Source of the DNA: CAVXNP01 sp963763305
Lineage (GTDB): Bacteria > Pseudomonadota > Gammaproteobacteria > Xanthomonadales > Rhodanobacteraceae
NCBI GenBank assembly: GCA_963763305.1
Contig: CAVXNP010000001.1
Span: 2,790,001-2,854,000, forward strand
DNA: 64,000 bases
Reading direction: 5' to 3'
The notes beneath the pieces were generated by a model. That model was not told the origin of the DNA. It worked only from the letters and a program-made list of their open reading frames with translations, and did no database searches. The translations under genes and the position numbers were made by a program. This document shows positions 41,852 to 53,858 of the stretch, piece by piece (position 1 is the stretch's first letter; every line of letters begins with the position of its first letter).

Positions 41852-43294
41852 TTACCGGGCCTGCTGCTCGTCCGACCAGTGGTAATGCACCGCGTAGTCG
41901 AGCGTGGCCTTGCCGTTGGCTGGCACCCTGATCTGGAACTCCAGCGTATCGGTGGTCCGCCGGGTCGGCTTCTGCGACGCGGAGGCGAGCGTCCACTCGC
42001 GCCAGCGGGCCGGGTGTTCGCGCACGGTGACGGTACGCATCGATTCGCTGGCATTGGTCAGGGTGATCCGGAACGCCTCGTCCATCGCATGGCCGGCCTT
42101 GTCCACCTTGAACGCCGTGCGCTCGCGCCGGGCACGCAGGTCGAAGGCGGTCCCCAGGGTGATGGTCGCGTCGCTGCCCTTGGGGGTGTCGGGAATGCGG
42201 CCTTCGCCGATGAACTGCGGCGTGCCCTCGTTGTCGGCGGCCAGTACCCGGAGATAGCCGGCCGGAAGGCTGTCGAACGCGGTCAGCTGCAACGTGCTGG
42301 TGATCTGCTCGCTCTGACCGTTGTTGAAGTCCGGCGCGAGCATCGGCTGCGGTGGCGTCCAGTTGCCGCCGGATTCGAGTAACGCTGTGCGTTGGCAAGC
42401 CAGATCGCGGGAGGCGTACAGCGGCACCTGACTGACGCTGGCATCGGGCAGGTCGACCGGGTGCGGCAGCTGGAACATGCGGTAGTCGGCCAGGCTGCTT
42501 TGTTCGGGCAGATCCGCCGCCTTGGCGCTGAACGCGCGCGTCATCATCGGGCGCGGGGCGGCGTCCTGGCCGAAGTTCGGCTCGCCGGCGACCAGGTTCA
42601 GTTGCGTCCCGGACCAGTCGCGGCCGCTGCGGTTGGCGATGCTGGCGCGCGACTCGAAGCGCATGCGGCAGGCTTCGCCCGGTGCAAGCGTAGCCACGTA
42701 GGCGGCGCGCCATCCCATGCCCGCGGTCGGGTAGCTCAGCGTGGCGGTGGTGCTGCCTTGCCGGGGAGCGTCCACCCGTACCTGCAATCGGGCGCCACCG
42801 GGAATTTCGCCATGCGCCACGCGCACTGCGGCGTAGTCACGAACCAGCGTGCTTCGGCCCTGCTTGTCGCGCACCAACAGACCGTCGCGGGCGCTCTCCA
42901 GTTGCCCGCTCGCCAGCACCTGGCCGGTATCGCCGAGCACCTCGACCTGCTCGCCGGCAAGTGCGGCCAGGCTGCCCTGGCCGACCAGCAACCGCTGCGA
43001 ACGGACCTCGGCTCCGCCGCTGAAGTCCAGTGCCACCGCTTCGGCGTCGATGAAGCGAGGCAGTTGGTCGATCACCAGATCCTGCGTGCCGGCTTGCAGC
43101 GACAACGCACGTTGCTCGCGTACCACCGCGTGTCCCTCAGCCACCTCGCCCTCGCCGCTGGCCGCGTACAGCCCGGGGCTGTCGCTGCGGTACAGGGTGA
43201 TCCGTGTGCTCGATCCTGCGCTGGCTGCCATGGACGCTCCGGGCATGGCTGCGAGGCAGGCCAGGGCCAGGGTGACGGGATGTCTCAGGGTCAT
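41852..43294 (-). CDS. Exported DUF4139 domain protein
   Basis: A 480-residue secreted protein with a signal peptide ending SMAA (residues 1-23). The body resembles DUF4140/DUF4139 proteins: an N-terminal part with TLYRSDSPGLY, then the beta-rich GMGWRAAYVATLAPGEACRM and NRSGRDWSGTQLNLVAGEPN. The family function is not established. The start is ATG 43294 (MTLRHPVTLA) with GGAG upstream; the frame is open to 43348. It lies 98 bases before the isomerase gene on the same strand. Confidence 0.82.
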   Translation of the reverse strand: MTLRHPVTLALACLAAMPGASMAASAGSSTRITLYRSDSPGLYAASGEGEVAEGHAVVREQRALSLQAGTQDLVIDQLPRFIDAEAVALDFSGGAEVRSQRLLVGQGSLAALAGEQVEVLGDTGQVLASGQLESARDGLLVRDKQGRSTLVRDYAAVRVAHGEIPGGARLQVRVDAPRQGSTTATLSYPTAGMGWRAAYVATLAPGEACRMRFESRASIANRSGRDWSGTQLNLVAGEPNFGQDAAPRPMMTRAFSAKAADLPEQSSLADYRMFQLPHPVDLPDASVSQVPLYASRDLACQRTALLESGGNWTPPQPMLAPDFNNGQSEQITSTLQLTAFDSLPAGYLRVLAADNEGTPQFIGEGRIPDTPKGSDATITLGTAFDLRARRERTAFKVDKAGHAMDEAFRITLTNASESMRTVTVREHPARWREWTLASASQKPTRRTTDTLEFQIRVPANGKATLDYAVHYHWSDEQQAR

Positions 43295-43393
43295 GGGGTG
43301 CTCCGTGGAGGGGACATCGTCCATCATAGGTGCGCAGGTGGCCGGCAATGTGACGCACGGCTGAGTACGCTCGCGCGCTGCTTGCCGTCCGGG

Positions 43394-44785
43394 TCAGAAG
43401 GCCAGCCAGATGTACGCGTAACTGGTGTTGTTGTCGCTGGCACGGCGTCCGGCGCCATCGATGTTGTGCACCGAGCCGGCGAAGCGGTCGTAGAAGGTGT
43501 ACTGGACCCCGATACGCACATTGGTCCAGCTGCTGCCGGGCGAGCCGGCATGGCCGAGCGGGTTCCAGTCCAGCTCCAGCATGCCGCCATCGGTGCTCGG
43601 TCGGCGGTTGTCGCCATACAGTGCCTGGTCGGCGCTTCCGTCGTTGCGGAACCATGCCAGCGTGGCGCCCCAGGTATCCCTGTACCAGTAGCTGCCGTTG
43701 AGGTTCAGCGCGTCGAGGGTGTTGTGGCGGTGGGATGCGTCACCGGAGGCCACGCTGGCGTCCAGTTGCTGGCGCTCGCCCACGTACAATGCATTGACCG
43801 TCACCGTGTGGACGTCGCCGACCCGCTGGTAACTGGCATCCACGCCAACATCGCGGAACCGATCAGTCGGTCCCGGCAAGGGAATGGCCTGGCCGGCCGC
43901 GTTTTCGCCGACCGATCCACGGCGGGCTTCGAGATAGAAAGCACCCACCTCCAGATTGCCACCGGCCGCGTTCCACGAGCGGTTGACGCGCGCGTATGGC
44001 GCGACGCCGGCCAGTCGTCCGTCGTAATCGGCGTTGACGCGACGCAGGAAACCAGGCGAGAGCGACCGGTAGCCGCCGGCCTCCAGGTACCAGGCACCGT
44101 CGAGCTGGGCATAGGCGCTGGCGCCTGCCACCTGGCCGGACAGGCCGCCCAGCAGGATCGGTGCGGCCGGCGCACTGGGCGCCAGGTCTGGCGCCATGTA
44201 GGGAAACTGCCAGGCCGGCGCCGTGTTGAAGACGTCGGTAAGGGTGGGGTTGTTGTTGAGCGTCATGCCCCAGATGCCGGCATGGCTGCCCCGGGTGAAC
44301 GTCCGGGCGTAACGCAGGTCGACATTGTCCCAGCCGACCAGGCCGCCGTTCTGTTCGTAGGTCACCTGGCTGAAGAGGCCCATGTGCTCGGTCAGGCGGC
44401 CGGCCACGAACAACGACGCCTGCTGCAGTTCGCTGTTGTTGTTGCGCTTGAAACCGTCGGCCGGGACATCGGCCTGTGCCTTGGCCGTGTGGGTGAACGT
44501 TTCGACCAGCATGGCCGACAGGGGCACGGTGGCGCCGTTGCCTGTCTTGAGGGTGTATCCGAGCAGCTTGAACTGGCGCCCGAAAGGCGTCAGCTGCGGG
44601 CCGAAAGCGCCCACATGGCAAGCCGCGCATGGTAGCTGGGTCTGTCTGGCAAACGCCGGTACCGCGCGGGCGCCACCGACGTGGAACAGGGCCAGCGCAA
44701 CCACGGCAAGAAACGCCGCCCGAGGCCTGGATCGACTGCCTATGGCAAGACGCGTCGCAAGCATGGATTGGATTGCCTGCTGCAT
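43394..44785 (-). CDS. Predicted c-type cytochrome fused to an outer-membrane beta-barrel
   Basis: A 463-residue protein with a long signal peptide (about 1-42). A single haem-binding C53-A-A-C56-H57 sits directly after it, in QTQLPCAACHVGAFGPQLTPFGRQFKL with no second CxxCH. The remaining 380 residues show alternating aromatic beta-strand character and end in YIWLAF, a C-terminal Phe as in Omp85-assembled barrels. The inference is a porin-like barrel with a periplasmic haem plug, perhaps for electron transfer. No electron-transport gene is adjacent. It starts at ATG 44785. Confidence 0.65.
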   Translation of the reverse strand: MQQAIQSMLATRLAIGSRSRPRAAFLAVVALALFHVGGARAVPAFARQTQLPCAACHVGAFGPQLTPFGRQFKLLGYTLKTGNGATVPLSAMLVETFTHTAKAQADVPADGFKRNNNSELQQASLFVAGRLTEHMGLFSQVTYEQNGGLVGWDNVDLRYARTFTRGSHAGIWGMTLNNNPTLTDVFNTAPAWQFPYMAPDLAPSAPAAPILLGGLSGQVAGASAYAQLDGAWYLEAGGYRSLSPGFLRRVNADYDGRLAGVAPYARVNRSWNAAGGNLEVGAFYLEARRGSVGENAAGQAIPLPGPTDRFRDVGVDASYQRVGDVHTVTVNALYVGERQQLDASVASGDASHRHNTLDALNLNGSYWYRDTWGATLAWFRNDGSADQALYGDNRRPSTDGGMLELDWNPLGHAGSPGSSWTNVRIGVQYTFYDRFAGSVHNIDGAGRRASDNNTSYAYIWLAF

Positions 44786-44926
44786 GACCGATCTCCCTGT
44801 CGCCGGCCGTCACGGCCGCTGGCAACAGGATGGCGCTCGCTGCGCCTGGGCAGATTGACCGAGGTCAAGAGCCGCCCGGATCGCTTGCCAGATGTCCCCG
44901 GCGGCCCAGGCAGCTCTGAAGGGTCA

Positions 44927-45363
44927 TCAACGCGGCGGAGGCTGGCCGGGTGCTGCGCCAGCGCTTCGGACGCACGCAGGCAGCGGCACCGGTTTGCCGG
45001 TGGCCGGATCCATCCACACCATCACCACTTCCCCGTCGGCGTAAAGCCGATCGGCATGTTCCCGGTCGCCGATGCGGTGGGCCAGGGTCAGCGAACTGTT
45101 GCCCAGCCGGGTGCAGCGCAGCTCGATGCGCAACTGCGCCGGCCAGCCGATCGGCTGTCGGTAGTTGACCGTGCTGGCGGCCAGTACCGGCATGGCGTGC
45201 GCATCCGACCACGGCCCTGGGATCTGCGTGAGCCACTGCAGCCGCGCTTCCTCGATGTAGGTGAGGTAGTTGGCGTTGTTGACGTGGTTGAACGCATCCA
45301 GGTCGCGCCAGCGCGCGTCCAGCGTTGCCACGAAGTGCGGAGCGGGCGGGTTTGCAGGGTGGT

Positions 45364-45367
<4 letters not shown>
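44927..45367 (-). CDS. Acyl-CoA thioesterase, 4HBT hotdog family (YbgC-like)
   Basis: A 146-residue hotdog-fold protein with WRDLDAFNHVNNANYLTYIEEAR, which contains the catalytic Asp and the HVNNAxYL helix of the 4-hydroxybenzoyl-CoA thioesterase family. The substrate is not predictable. The start is GTG at 45367, overlapping the uvrA TGA by four bases (GTGA). It is therefore the second gene of a unit with uvrA. Confidence 0.85.
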
Positions 45368-48313
<2,946 letters not shown>

Positions 48314-48334
48314 GACGCCGGGATATGGGGGAGA

Positions 48335-48350
48335 TTGGGTACTATACCAA
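48335..48350. promoter_or_regulatory. Imperfect dyad in the uvrA / DUF2059 divergent region
   Basis: TTGGGTACTATACCAA is a near-palindrome 22 bases upstream of the uvrA start. It might be an operator (for example SOS-type) or just the -10 region of one of the divergent promoters. I cannot match it confidently to a known LexA consensus. Confidence 0.25.
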
Positions 48351-48427
48351 CCCGCACAGGTCAGTTATTGCGGTGGCGGCTTCCGGCCGCAGGACATTCA
48401 TGGGACACAAGGTCAGGGGGCACAGCG

Positions 48428-48940
48428 ATGCGCAGTGGGATTCGGGCGGGGGTCGGCATGCTGCTGGCCATGGCGATGGGATCGGCGGTGGCCACGCCGC
48501 CCAGTGAGGCGCAGGTACGCCAGTTGATGGACGTGCTGAGCGTGGACCGGATGTTCAGTCAGATGAACCAGAACATGACCGCCGCCATGCAGCGACGGAT
48601 GCCCTGCGTGCCGGCGGCCTACTGGCAGGGCTTCGTCGACGAGGGCGCGGCGCGGGAGCTGACCGACCAGCTGGTGCCGGTGTACCAGCGCCACTTCGAC
48701 GCGGCGGACATCGACGGTCTGCTGGCTTTCTACCGTTCCCCGCTCGGGCAGAAGGTGCTGACCCAGATGCCCCAGGCGATGGCCGAAGCGTCCAAGGTGG
48801 GGCAGCAGTGGGGTCAGCAGCGCGCAAAGTCGATGCTCGACAGCCTGCAGCGGCTGGGAGCGGTCGATGCCAAGGGGCGCTGCCCGGCAGGCAAGGGGGC
48901 TCGCCCGGCTGCCGTGGTGCCGGCGTCGCCGACGCACTGA
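48428..48940 (+). CDS. Exported DUF2059 protein
   Basis: A 170-residue protein with a signal peptide ending SAVA (residues 1-22). The helical DUF2059 core includes VRQLMDVLSVDRMFSQMNQNM and FYRSPLGQKVLTQMPQAM. Function is unknown; the family is widespread in proteobacterial periplasms. The start is ATG 48428 with AGGGGG upstream. The frame is open far to the left only because it is the shadow of uvrA. Confidence 0.85.
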   Translation: MRSGIRAGVGMLLAMAMGSAVATPPSEAQVRQLMDVLSVDRMFSQMNQNMTAAMQRRMPCVPAAYWQGFVDEGAARELTDQLVPVYQRHFDAADIDGLLAFYRSPLGQKVLTQMPQAMAEASKVGQQWGQQRAKSMLDSLQRLGAVDAKGRCPAGKGARPAAVVPASPTH

Positions 48941-49000
48941 GGCGTGGAGTGAAAGCAGCGGTGCCCAGGCCTGTGCGTCGGCGGTGAAGCTGATCAATCA

Positions 49001-49030
49001 TTGACCAGTCCCGACCCCTCTCGTTATACT
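49001..49030 (+). promoter_or_regulatory. Promoter of rplU-rpmA
   Basis: TTGACC (49001-49006) and TATACT (49025-49030) are 18 bases apart, 67 bases before the rplU start. This is a good sigma-70 match for a strongly expressed ribosomal operon. Confidence 0.8.
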
Positions 49031-49097
49031 CCCGCGTTCACTGGGGCCTCGATGCTCCGGTGGAGCCCAAGAGAATAACGACAGAAGGGATATTCCC

Positions 49098-49412
49098 ATG
49101 AGTTACGCAGTCATCAAGACCGGCGGCAAGCAGTACCGCGTCCAGCAGGGCGACGTCCTGCGCGTGGAGCTGCTGGACGCCAACGAAGGCGACACCATCC
49201 AGTTCGGCGAAGTGCTGCTGCACGGCACCGGCGAGTCGGTCACCGTCGGTGCGCCGCTGGTGGACGGAGCCAGTGTCAGCGCAACGGTGCGCAAGCACGG
49301 CCGCGCCGACAAGGTCCACATCATCAAGTTCCGCCGCCGCAAGCACTACAAGCGTCAGCAGGGACATCGTCAGCATTACACCGAAATCGAGATCACGGGC
49401 ATCAACGCCTGA
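49098..49412 (+). CDS. rplU: 50S ribosomal protein L21
   Basis: Large-subunit protein binding 23S rRNA. The 104-residue sequence has the family N-terminus MSYAVIKTGGKQYRVQQGD and the C-terminal RRRKHYKRQQGHRQ signature. The start is ATG 49098 with GAAGGGA upstream. rpmA follows after 19 bases and obgE after a terminator, the standard rplU-rpmA-obg order. Confidence 0.98.
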   Translation: MSYAVIKTGGKQYRVQQGDVLRVELLDANEGDTIQFGEVLLHGTGESVTVGAPLVDGASVSATVRKHGRADKVHIIKFRRRKHYKRQQGHRQHYTEIEITGINA

Positions 49413-49431
49413 GCAACTGGAGCATTGAGTC

Positions 49432-49692
49432 ATGGCACATAAAAAAGGCGTAGGTTCCAGCCGCAACGGTCGCGATTCGAACCCGAAGTACCTGGGCGTG
49501 AAGATCTACGGTGGCCAGGCCATCGAGGCTGGCAACATCATCGTGCGTCAGCGCGGTACCCAGTTCCACCCGGGCACCGGCGTGGGCCTCGGCCGGGATC
49601 ACACCCTGTTCGCACTGGTCGACGGCACCGTGCAGTTCAAGGTCCGTGGCGCCAAGAACCGTCGTTTCGTCGACGTCGTTCCGGCGGCCTGA
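49432..49692 (+). CDS. rpmA: 50S ribosomal protein L27
   Basis: An 86-residue protein whose N-terminal tail (MAHKKGVGSSRNGRDS) reaches the peptidyl-transferase centre. The LGVKIYGGQ and GTQFHPGTGVGLGRDHTLFA blocks are standard. It is co-transcribed with rplU. Confidence 0.98.
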   Translation: MAHKKGVGSSRNGRDSNPKYLGVKIYGGQAIEAGNIIVRQRGTQFHPGTGVGLGRDHTLFALVDGTVQFKVRGAKNRRFVDVVPAA

Positions 49693-49715
49693 GTCTTCGG
49701 ACCATCGCGATACCG

Positions 49716-49747
49716 AAGGCCCCGCCCTGGCGGGGCCTTTGTTTTTT
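49716..49747 (+). terminator. Terminator after rpmA
   Basis: AAGGCCCCGCC and GGCGGGGCCTT pair perfectly around CT and are followed by TTGTTTTTT. obgE begins 133 bases later, so its expression needs read-through or its own promoter. Confidence 0.9.
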
Positions 49748-49879
49748 CATGAGGACACAGCTCGGCTGCGGTCGCCCCTCGATGTGGTTACCGCGCGCCG
49801 GCAGCTCCCTGCAGGACCGGCTCCGGTTACCCTGTGCCCTGCGTTCCGCGCTCCCGTTTCACGTTCCGGCTCCCACACC

Positions 49880-50959
49880 ATGAAATTCGTCGACGAAGCA
49901 AACATCAAAGTCCAGGCCGGTGACGGCGGCAACGGCTGCATCAGCTTTCGCCGGGAGAAGTTCATCCCGTTCGGCGGCCCCGACGGGGGCGATGGCGGCG
50001 GCGGCGGTTCGGTCTGGCTGGTCGCCGACGAGGGCCTGAACACGCTGATCGATTTTCGCCACCAGCGCCACTTCAAGGCGCAGCGCGGCCAGAACGGCAT
50101 GGGCAGCCAGATGTACGGCAAGGGCGGCGAGGATACGACCGTGCGCGTGCCGATCGGCACCGTGGTCACCAACGTCGATACCGACGAGGTCATCGGCGAC
50201 CTCACCCAGCACGGCCAGCGCCTGCTGGTGGCCGAGGGCGGCAAGGGCGGTCTGGGCAACATCCATTTCAAGAGTTCGGTGAACCGCGCGCCGCGCAAGG
50301 CCACCCCGGGTACGCCGGGCGAGGCGCGCGAACTGAAGCTGGAGCTGAAGTTGCTGGCCGACGTCGGCCTGCTCGGCTTTCCCAATGCGGGCAAGTCGAC
50401 CTTCATCCGTGCCGTGTCCGCGGCCACGCCGCGGGTCGCCGATTACCCGTTCACCACCTTGCACCCGAACCTGGGCGTGGTCAGCCTGGGCACCGACCAG
50501 AGCTTCGTCATCGCCGACATCCCGGGCCTGATCGAGGGCGCCGCGGACGGCGCCGGGCTGGGCATCCAGTTCCTGCGGCATCTGGCGCGTACCCGCCTGC
50601 TGCTGCATCTGGTGGACATCGCTCCGATCGACGGCTCGGACGTGGTCGAGCAGGTGCACGCGATCGAGCAGGAACTGGTCAAGTTCGACCCGGAGCTGCT
50701 GGATCGCCCGCGCTGGCTGGTGCTGAACAAGGCCGACATGCTGCCCGAGGACGAGCGCCAGGCAGTGGCCGAGGAGATCATCCAGCGGCTGGACTGGAAG
50801 CAGCCGTGGTTCCTGGTCTCGGCCATTTCCCGCGACAACACGCTGACGGTATGCCAGCAGGTGCAGCAGTTCTTCGAGTCGCAGCGGCAGGCACGCGAGG
50901 GTCGCACCGACATGGAGCCGGGCGACGTCCGCCTGCGCGGGGAAGGGCCGCAAGGCTGA
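49880..50959 (+). CDS. obgE: GTPase ObgE/CgtA
   Basis: Ribosome-associated GTPase needed for 50S assembly and growth control. The N-terminal glycine-rich Obg fold (FVDEANIKVQAGDGGNGC, GGPDGGDGGGGGS) is followed by a G domain. G1 is GFPNAGKST, G3 DIPGLIEGA and G4 NKAD; switch I has DYPFTTL. It has 359 residues. The start is ATG 49880; the frame is open to 49511 only as a shadow of rpmA. Confidence 0.96.
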   Translation: MKFVDEANIKVQAGDGGNGCISFRREKFIPFGGPDGGDGGGGGSVWLVADEGLNTLIDFRHQRHFKAQRGQNGMGSQMYGKGGEDTTVRVPIGTVVTNVDTDEVIGDLTQHGQRLLVAEGGKGGLGNIHFKSSVNRAPRKATPGTPGEARELKLELKLLADVGLLGFPNAGKSTFIRAVSAATPRVADYPFTTLHPNLGVVSLGTDQSFVIADIPGLIEGAADGAGLGIQFLRHLARTRLLLHLVDIAPIDGSDVVEQVHAIEQELVKFDPELLDRPRWLVLNKADMLPEDERQAVAEEIIQRLDWKQPWFLVSAISRDNTLTVCQQVQQFFESQRQAREGRTDMEPGDVRLRGEGPQG

Positions 50960-51051
50960 CGAAGGTCGAACCTGCTGCGGTCGCCGGCGTGGCGGTGGCC
51001 GCATCAGGGTAGCGCCGGGCCGCCAGCCCGCTGTGCCGGAGCCGATCACCC

Positions 51052-51285
51052 TTGTAGGAGCGGCTTCAGCCGCGATGCGCACGCAGTGCGCCGAAGGCAT
51101 CCTCCGCCGCCGCAACAGCCGCAGCGGCGCGGTCGCGGCTGAAGCCGCTCCTGCCCATGCCAGAGCGCTTCAGCCGCGGCCGATGGCGGGACACGGGGGC
51201 GCGACCAGGCACGCCGGCAACACATGGCCAGATCACCGCGCTCCTGCAGGAGCGGCTTCAGCCGCGATGCGCACGCCGTGCGCCC
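51052..51285. repeat. REP family B cluster downstream of obgE
   Basis: At least three units are present: TGTAGGAGCGGCTTCAGCC at 51052, an inverted GTCGCGGCTGAAGCCGC at about 51133, and GCAGGAGCGGCTTCAGCC at 51246. The first and third carry the GCGCACGCAGTGCGC or GCGCACGCCGTGCGC side arm. The 621-base gap between obgE and rpsT holds this cluster, a CCCCCGCAGGGGAG element near 51440-51460 and the rpsT terminator. I see no gene. Confidence 0.85.
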
Positions 51286-51526
51286 AGCGCATCACGAACA
51301 ACCCCGCATGCATCTGACGCGGGCCGCCGGCGCCGACCGTCACGGCGGTCTGCGCGCCTTCTCGCACCGCGGCGACCACCGGGAGCGGGTCGCCAGGTTT
51401 CTGGCGGCTGCCCGGTGGCGATCCGCAGCAACCAGAAGCCTCCCCCCGCAGGGGAGTCCCTCTTCCCGACGGTGTCGGGAGCGGAGCGGGCGCGGATCCA
51501 TCGCGCCGGGACGGCAACCTCAGGCG

Positions 51527-51553
51527 AAAAAAAACCGGCGCATGGCGCCGGTT
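51527..51553 (-). terminator. Terminator of rpsT
   Basis: On the minus strand AACCGGCGC and GCGCCGGTT pair around CAT, followed by a run of eight T (51534-51527), 28 bases after the rpsT stop. Confidence 0.92.
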
Positions 51554-51580
51554 CTTCCAACCCGATTGGCTGCGGCCGGC

Positions 51581-51844
51581 TTACGCCAGCTCGCGGATCT
51601 TCGCGTTGAGGCGGCTCTTGTGGCGAGCGGCCTTGTTCTTGTGGATCAGGCCGCGCGCGGCGTAGCGATCCATCAGCGGCTGCGCTTCGGTGAAGGCGGC
51701 GACGGCTGCTGCCTTGTCCTTCACCTCGATCGCCTTGACGACTTTCTTCAGGGCGGTGCGCACCATGGAGCGGGCGCTGACGTTGCGCAGGCGGCGCTGC
51801 TCGGACTGGCGCGCACGCTTCTTCGCGGACTTGATGTTGGCCAA
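51581..51844 (-). CDS. rpsT: 30S ribosomal protein S20
   Basis: An 87-residue small-subunit protein with the family N-terminus ANIKSAKKRARQSEQRR and the C-terminal IHKNKAARHKSRL block. The start is TTG at 51844 with GGAG upstream; the E. coli gene also uses TTG. The longer open frame to 51913 runs through the promoter. It diverges from murJ. Confidence 0.97.
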   Translation of the reverse strand: MANIKSAKKRARQSEQRRLRNVSARSMVRTALKKVVKAIEVKDKAAAVAAFTEAQPLMDRYAARGLIHKNKAARHKSRLNAKIRELA

Positions 51845-51884
51845 GGTAGAACTCCGGAATGCTTGGGTTGTAAAAAGACGCGCA

Positions 51885-51913
51885 AGTATGAGGTCAAAGC
51901 GGCCTTGCGTCAA
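51885..51913 (-). promoter_or_regulatory. Promoter of rpsT
   Basis: On the minus strand TTGACG (51913-51908) and CATACT (51890-51885) are 17 bases apart, about 40 bases before the TTG start. The remaining 300 bases of the rpsT-murJ divergent gap show no gene or repeat that I recognise. Confidence 0.75.
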
Positions 51914-52215
51914 CCGGTTAGCCGTCCTGCGAGGCTGCGTGCACCGCCGCCTGCTCGCATTGTAACGCGGTGCGGGCCGATGACGGCCATCACCGCGCCC
52001 GGGATTGGGCCGCTGCTGCCTTCACACTGCCCGGGCCCGGCCGCCCGGAGTCTGTCACGCGGCGGCCGCACCGGACTGCATGCGTGGCAGATGTATTGCC
52101 ACCGAATGGTTAAGGGCGGCGGCGCGGGGCGGAATCGGTACACTTGCGCATTCACTGCGCGGCAACACCCGCCCGGTGGCGGCTCGGACGCATCACACAA
52201 GGTACCTGTACACGC

Positions 52216-53823
52216 ATGAAGTCCCCCAGCATGTTACGTGGGCTGCTTTCGTTCAGCAGCATGACCATGATCTCGCGTGTACTCGGGCTGGTGCGCGACA
52301 TCTCCATGAGCCACGTGTTCGGTGCCAGTGCTGCAACGGATGCGTTCGTGGTGGCCTTTCGCATCCCCAATTTCATGCGCCGGCTGTTCGCCGAGGGCTC
52401 GTTCTCCACCGCCTTCGTGCCGGTGTTCACCGAGGCCAAGGAGACCCGTACGCATGCCGAGGTGAAGGAGCTGATGGCGCGGGTGTCCGGCACGCTGGGT
52501 GGCGTGCTGCTGGTGATCACGGCGCTGGGGCTGATCTTCGCGCCACAGGTGGCGACGCTGTTCGCGCCGGGTGCGCTGGACCAGTCGCACAAGTTCGACC
52601 TGACCACCGACCTGGTCCGGCTGACCTTTCCGTTCCTGTTCTTCGTCTCGCTGACCGCGCTGGCAGGCGGCGCGCTCAACAGCTTCGACCGCTTCGCGCT
52701 GCCGGCGCTGACCCCGGTGATTCTCAACCTGTGCATGATCGCCGGCGCGCTGTGGCTGGCGCCGCGGCTGGCGGTGCCGATCATGGCGATGGGCTGGGCG
52801 GTGCTGCTGGCCGGCGCACTGCAGTTGCTGTTCCTGTTGCCGGCGTTGCGCGGGCTCGACCTGTTGGCGCTGCCACGCTGGGGCTGGCGGCACCCGGCGG
52901 TGCGGCGGATCATGCGCCTGATGGTGCCGACCCTGTTCGGCTCGTCGGTGGCGCAGATCAACCTGCTGCTGGACACCGCGGTCGTCTCGCTGCTGATCAC
53001 CGGTTCGCAGACCTGGGTGTGGCAGTCGACCCGTTTCCTGGAACTGCCGCTGGGGGTGTTCGGGGTGGCGCTGGGCACGGTGATCCTGCCGTCGCTGTCG
53101 CGGCACCATGTGGGGGCGGACCAGGCCGGCTTTTCCCGCGCACTGGACTGGGGCTTGCGCCTGACCTTGCTGATCGCCGTGCCGGCCATGCTGGCGCTGC
53201 TGTTGCTGGCCGAGCCGCTGGTGGCCACCTTGTTTCTCAACGGCCGTTACACCGCGTTCGACACGCAGATGACCACGCTGTCGGTCTCGGCGCTGGTCTT
53301 CGGCCTGCCGGGCTACGCCCTGGTCAAGGTGCTGCTGCCGGCGTTCTATGCCCGCCAGGACACGCGCACGCCGGTGCGCGCCGGGGTCACCGCCATGGTC
53401 CTGAACATGGTTTTCAACGCGGTGTTCATCGTGGCGTTGTTCGAGCTGTGGGCCACGCCCGCGCAGAAGTCGCTGGGCTGGCTCGATGCGGTGGCGCAGG
53501 TGCCGGGCCTGCATGTCGCCCTGGGGCTGGCCAGTGCCGCCTCCAGCTACATCAATTTCGCCATCCTCTGGCATTGGCTCAAGCGTGCCGGGGTGTACCA
53601 GCGGCAGCCGGGCTGGGCGCGGCACTGGCTGCGGCTGGGACTCGCCTGCGTGGCGATGGTGGCGGTGCTGTGGCTCGGGCGGTGGTGGTGGCCGGAATGG
53701 ACGGCCGTGTCGCTGGGCACCCGGATTTGGCATCTGGCCGTGCTGGTCGCGGGCGGTGCCGGCGCCTACGCCGCCACGCTGCTTGCCAGCGGGTTCCGCC
53801 TGGCCGAGTTGCGCGTGCGGTGA
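52216..53823 (+). CDS. murJ: Lipid II flippase MurJ
   Basis: Inner-membrane flippase of the MOP superfamily that moves the peptidoglycan precursor lipid II. The 535-residue sequence has about 14 hydrophobic segments, the N-terminal SMTMISRVLGLVRD signature, and RRLFAEGSFSTAFVPVF. The start is ATG 52216 (MKSPSMLRGLLSF); the frame is open to 52144. It begins the murJ-ribF-ileS-lspA-ispH series. Confidence 0.95.
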   Translation: MKSPSMLRGLLSFSSMTMISRVLGLVRDISMSHVFGASAATDAFVVAFRIPNFMRRLFAEGSFSTAFVPVFTEAKETRTHAEVKELMARVSGTLGGVLLVITALGLIFAPQVATLFAPGALDQSHKFDLTTDLVRLTFPFLFFVSLTALAGGALNSFDRFALPALTPVILNLCMIAGALWLAPRLAVPIMAMGWAVLLAGALQLLFLLPALRGLDLLALPRWGWRHPAVRRIMRLMVPTLFGSSVAQINLLLDTAVVSLLITGSQTWVWQSTRFLELPLGVFGVALGTVILPSLSRHHVGADQAGFSRALDWGLRLTLLIAVPAMLALLLLAEPLVATLFLNGRYTAFDTQMTTLSVSALVFGLPGYALVKVLLPAFYARQDTRTPVRAGVTAMVLNMVFNAVFIVALFELWATPAQKSLGWLDAVAQVPGLHVALGLASAASSYINFAILWHWLKRAGVYQRQPGWARHWLRLGLACVAMVAVLWLGRWWWPEWTAVSLGTRIWHLAVLVAGGAGAYAATLLASGFRLAELRVR

Positions 53824-53858
53824 CGCGGCGGCCGGGCGTCAACCGCTATACTCGCGCG

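Noticed and set aside
51224..52219. A plus-strand gene between obgE and murJ
   Set aside because: The frame crosses REP units, the rpsT terminator and the antisense of rpsT, with no domain or start signal.
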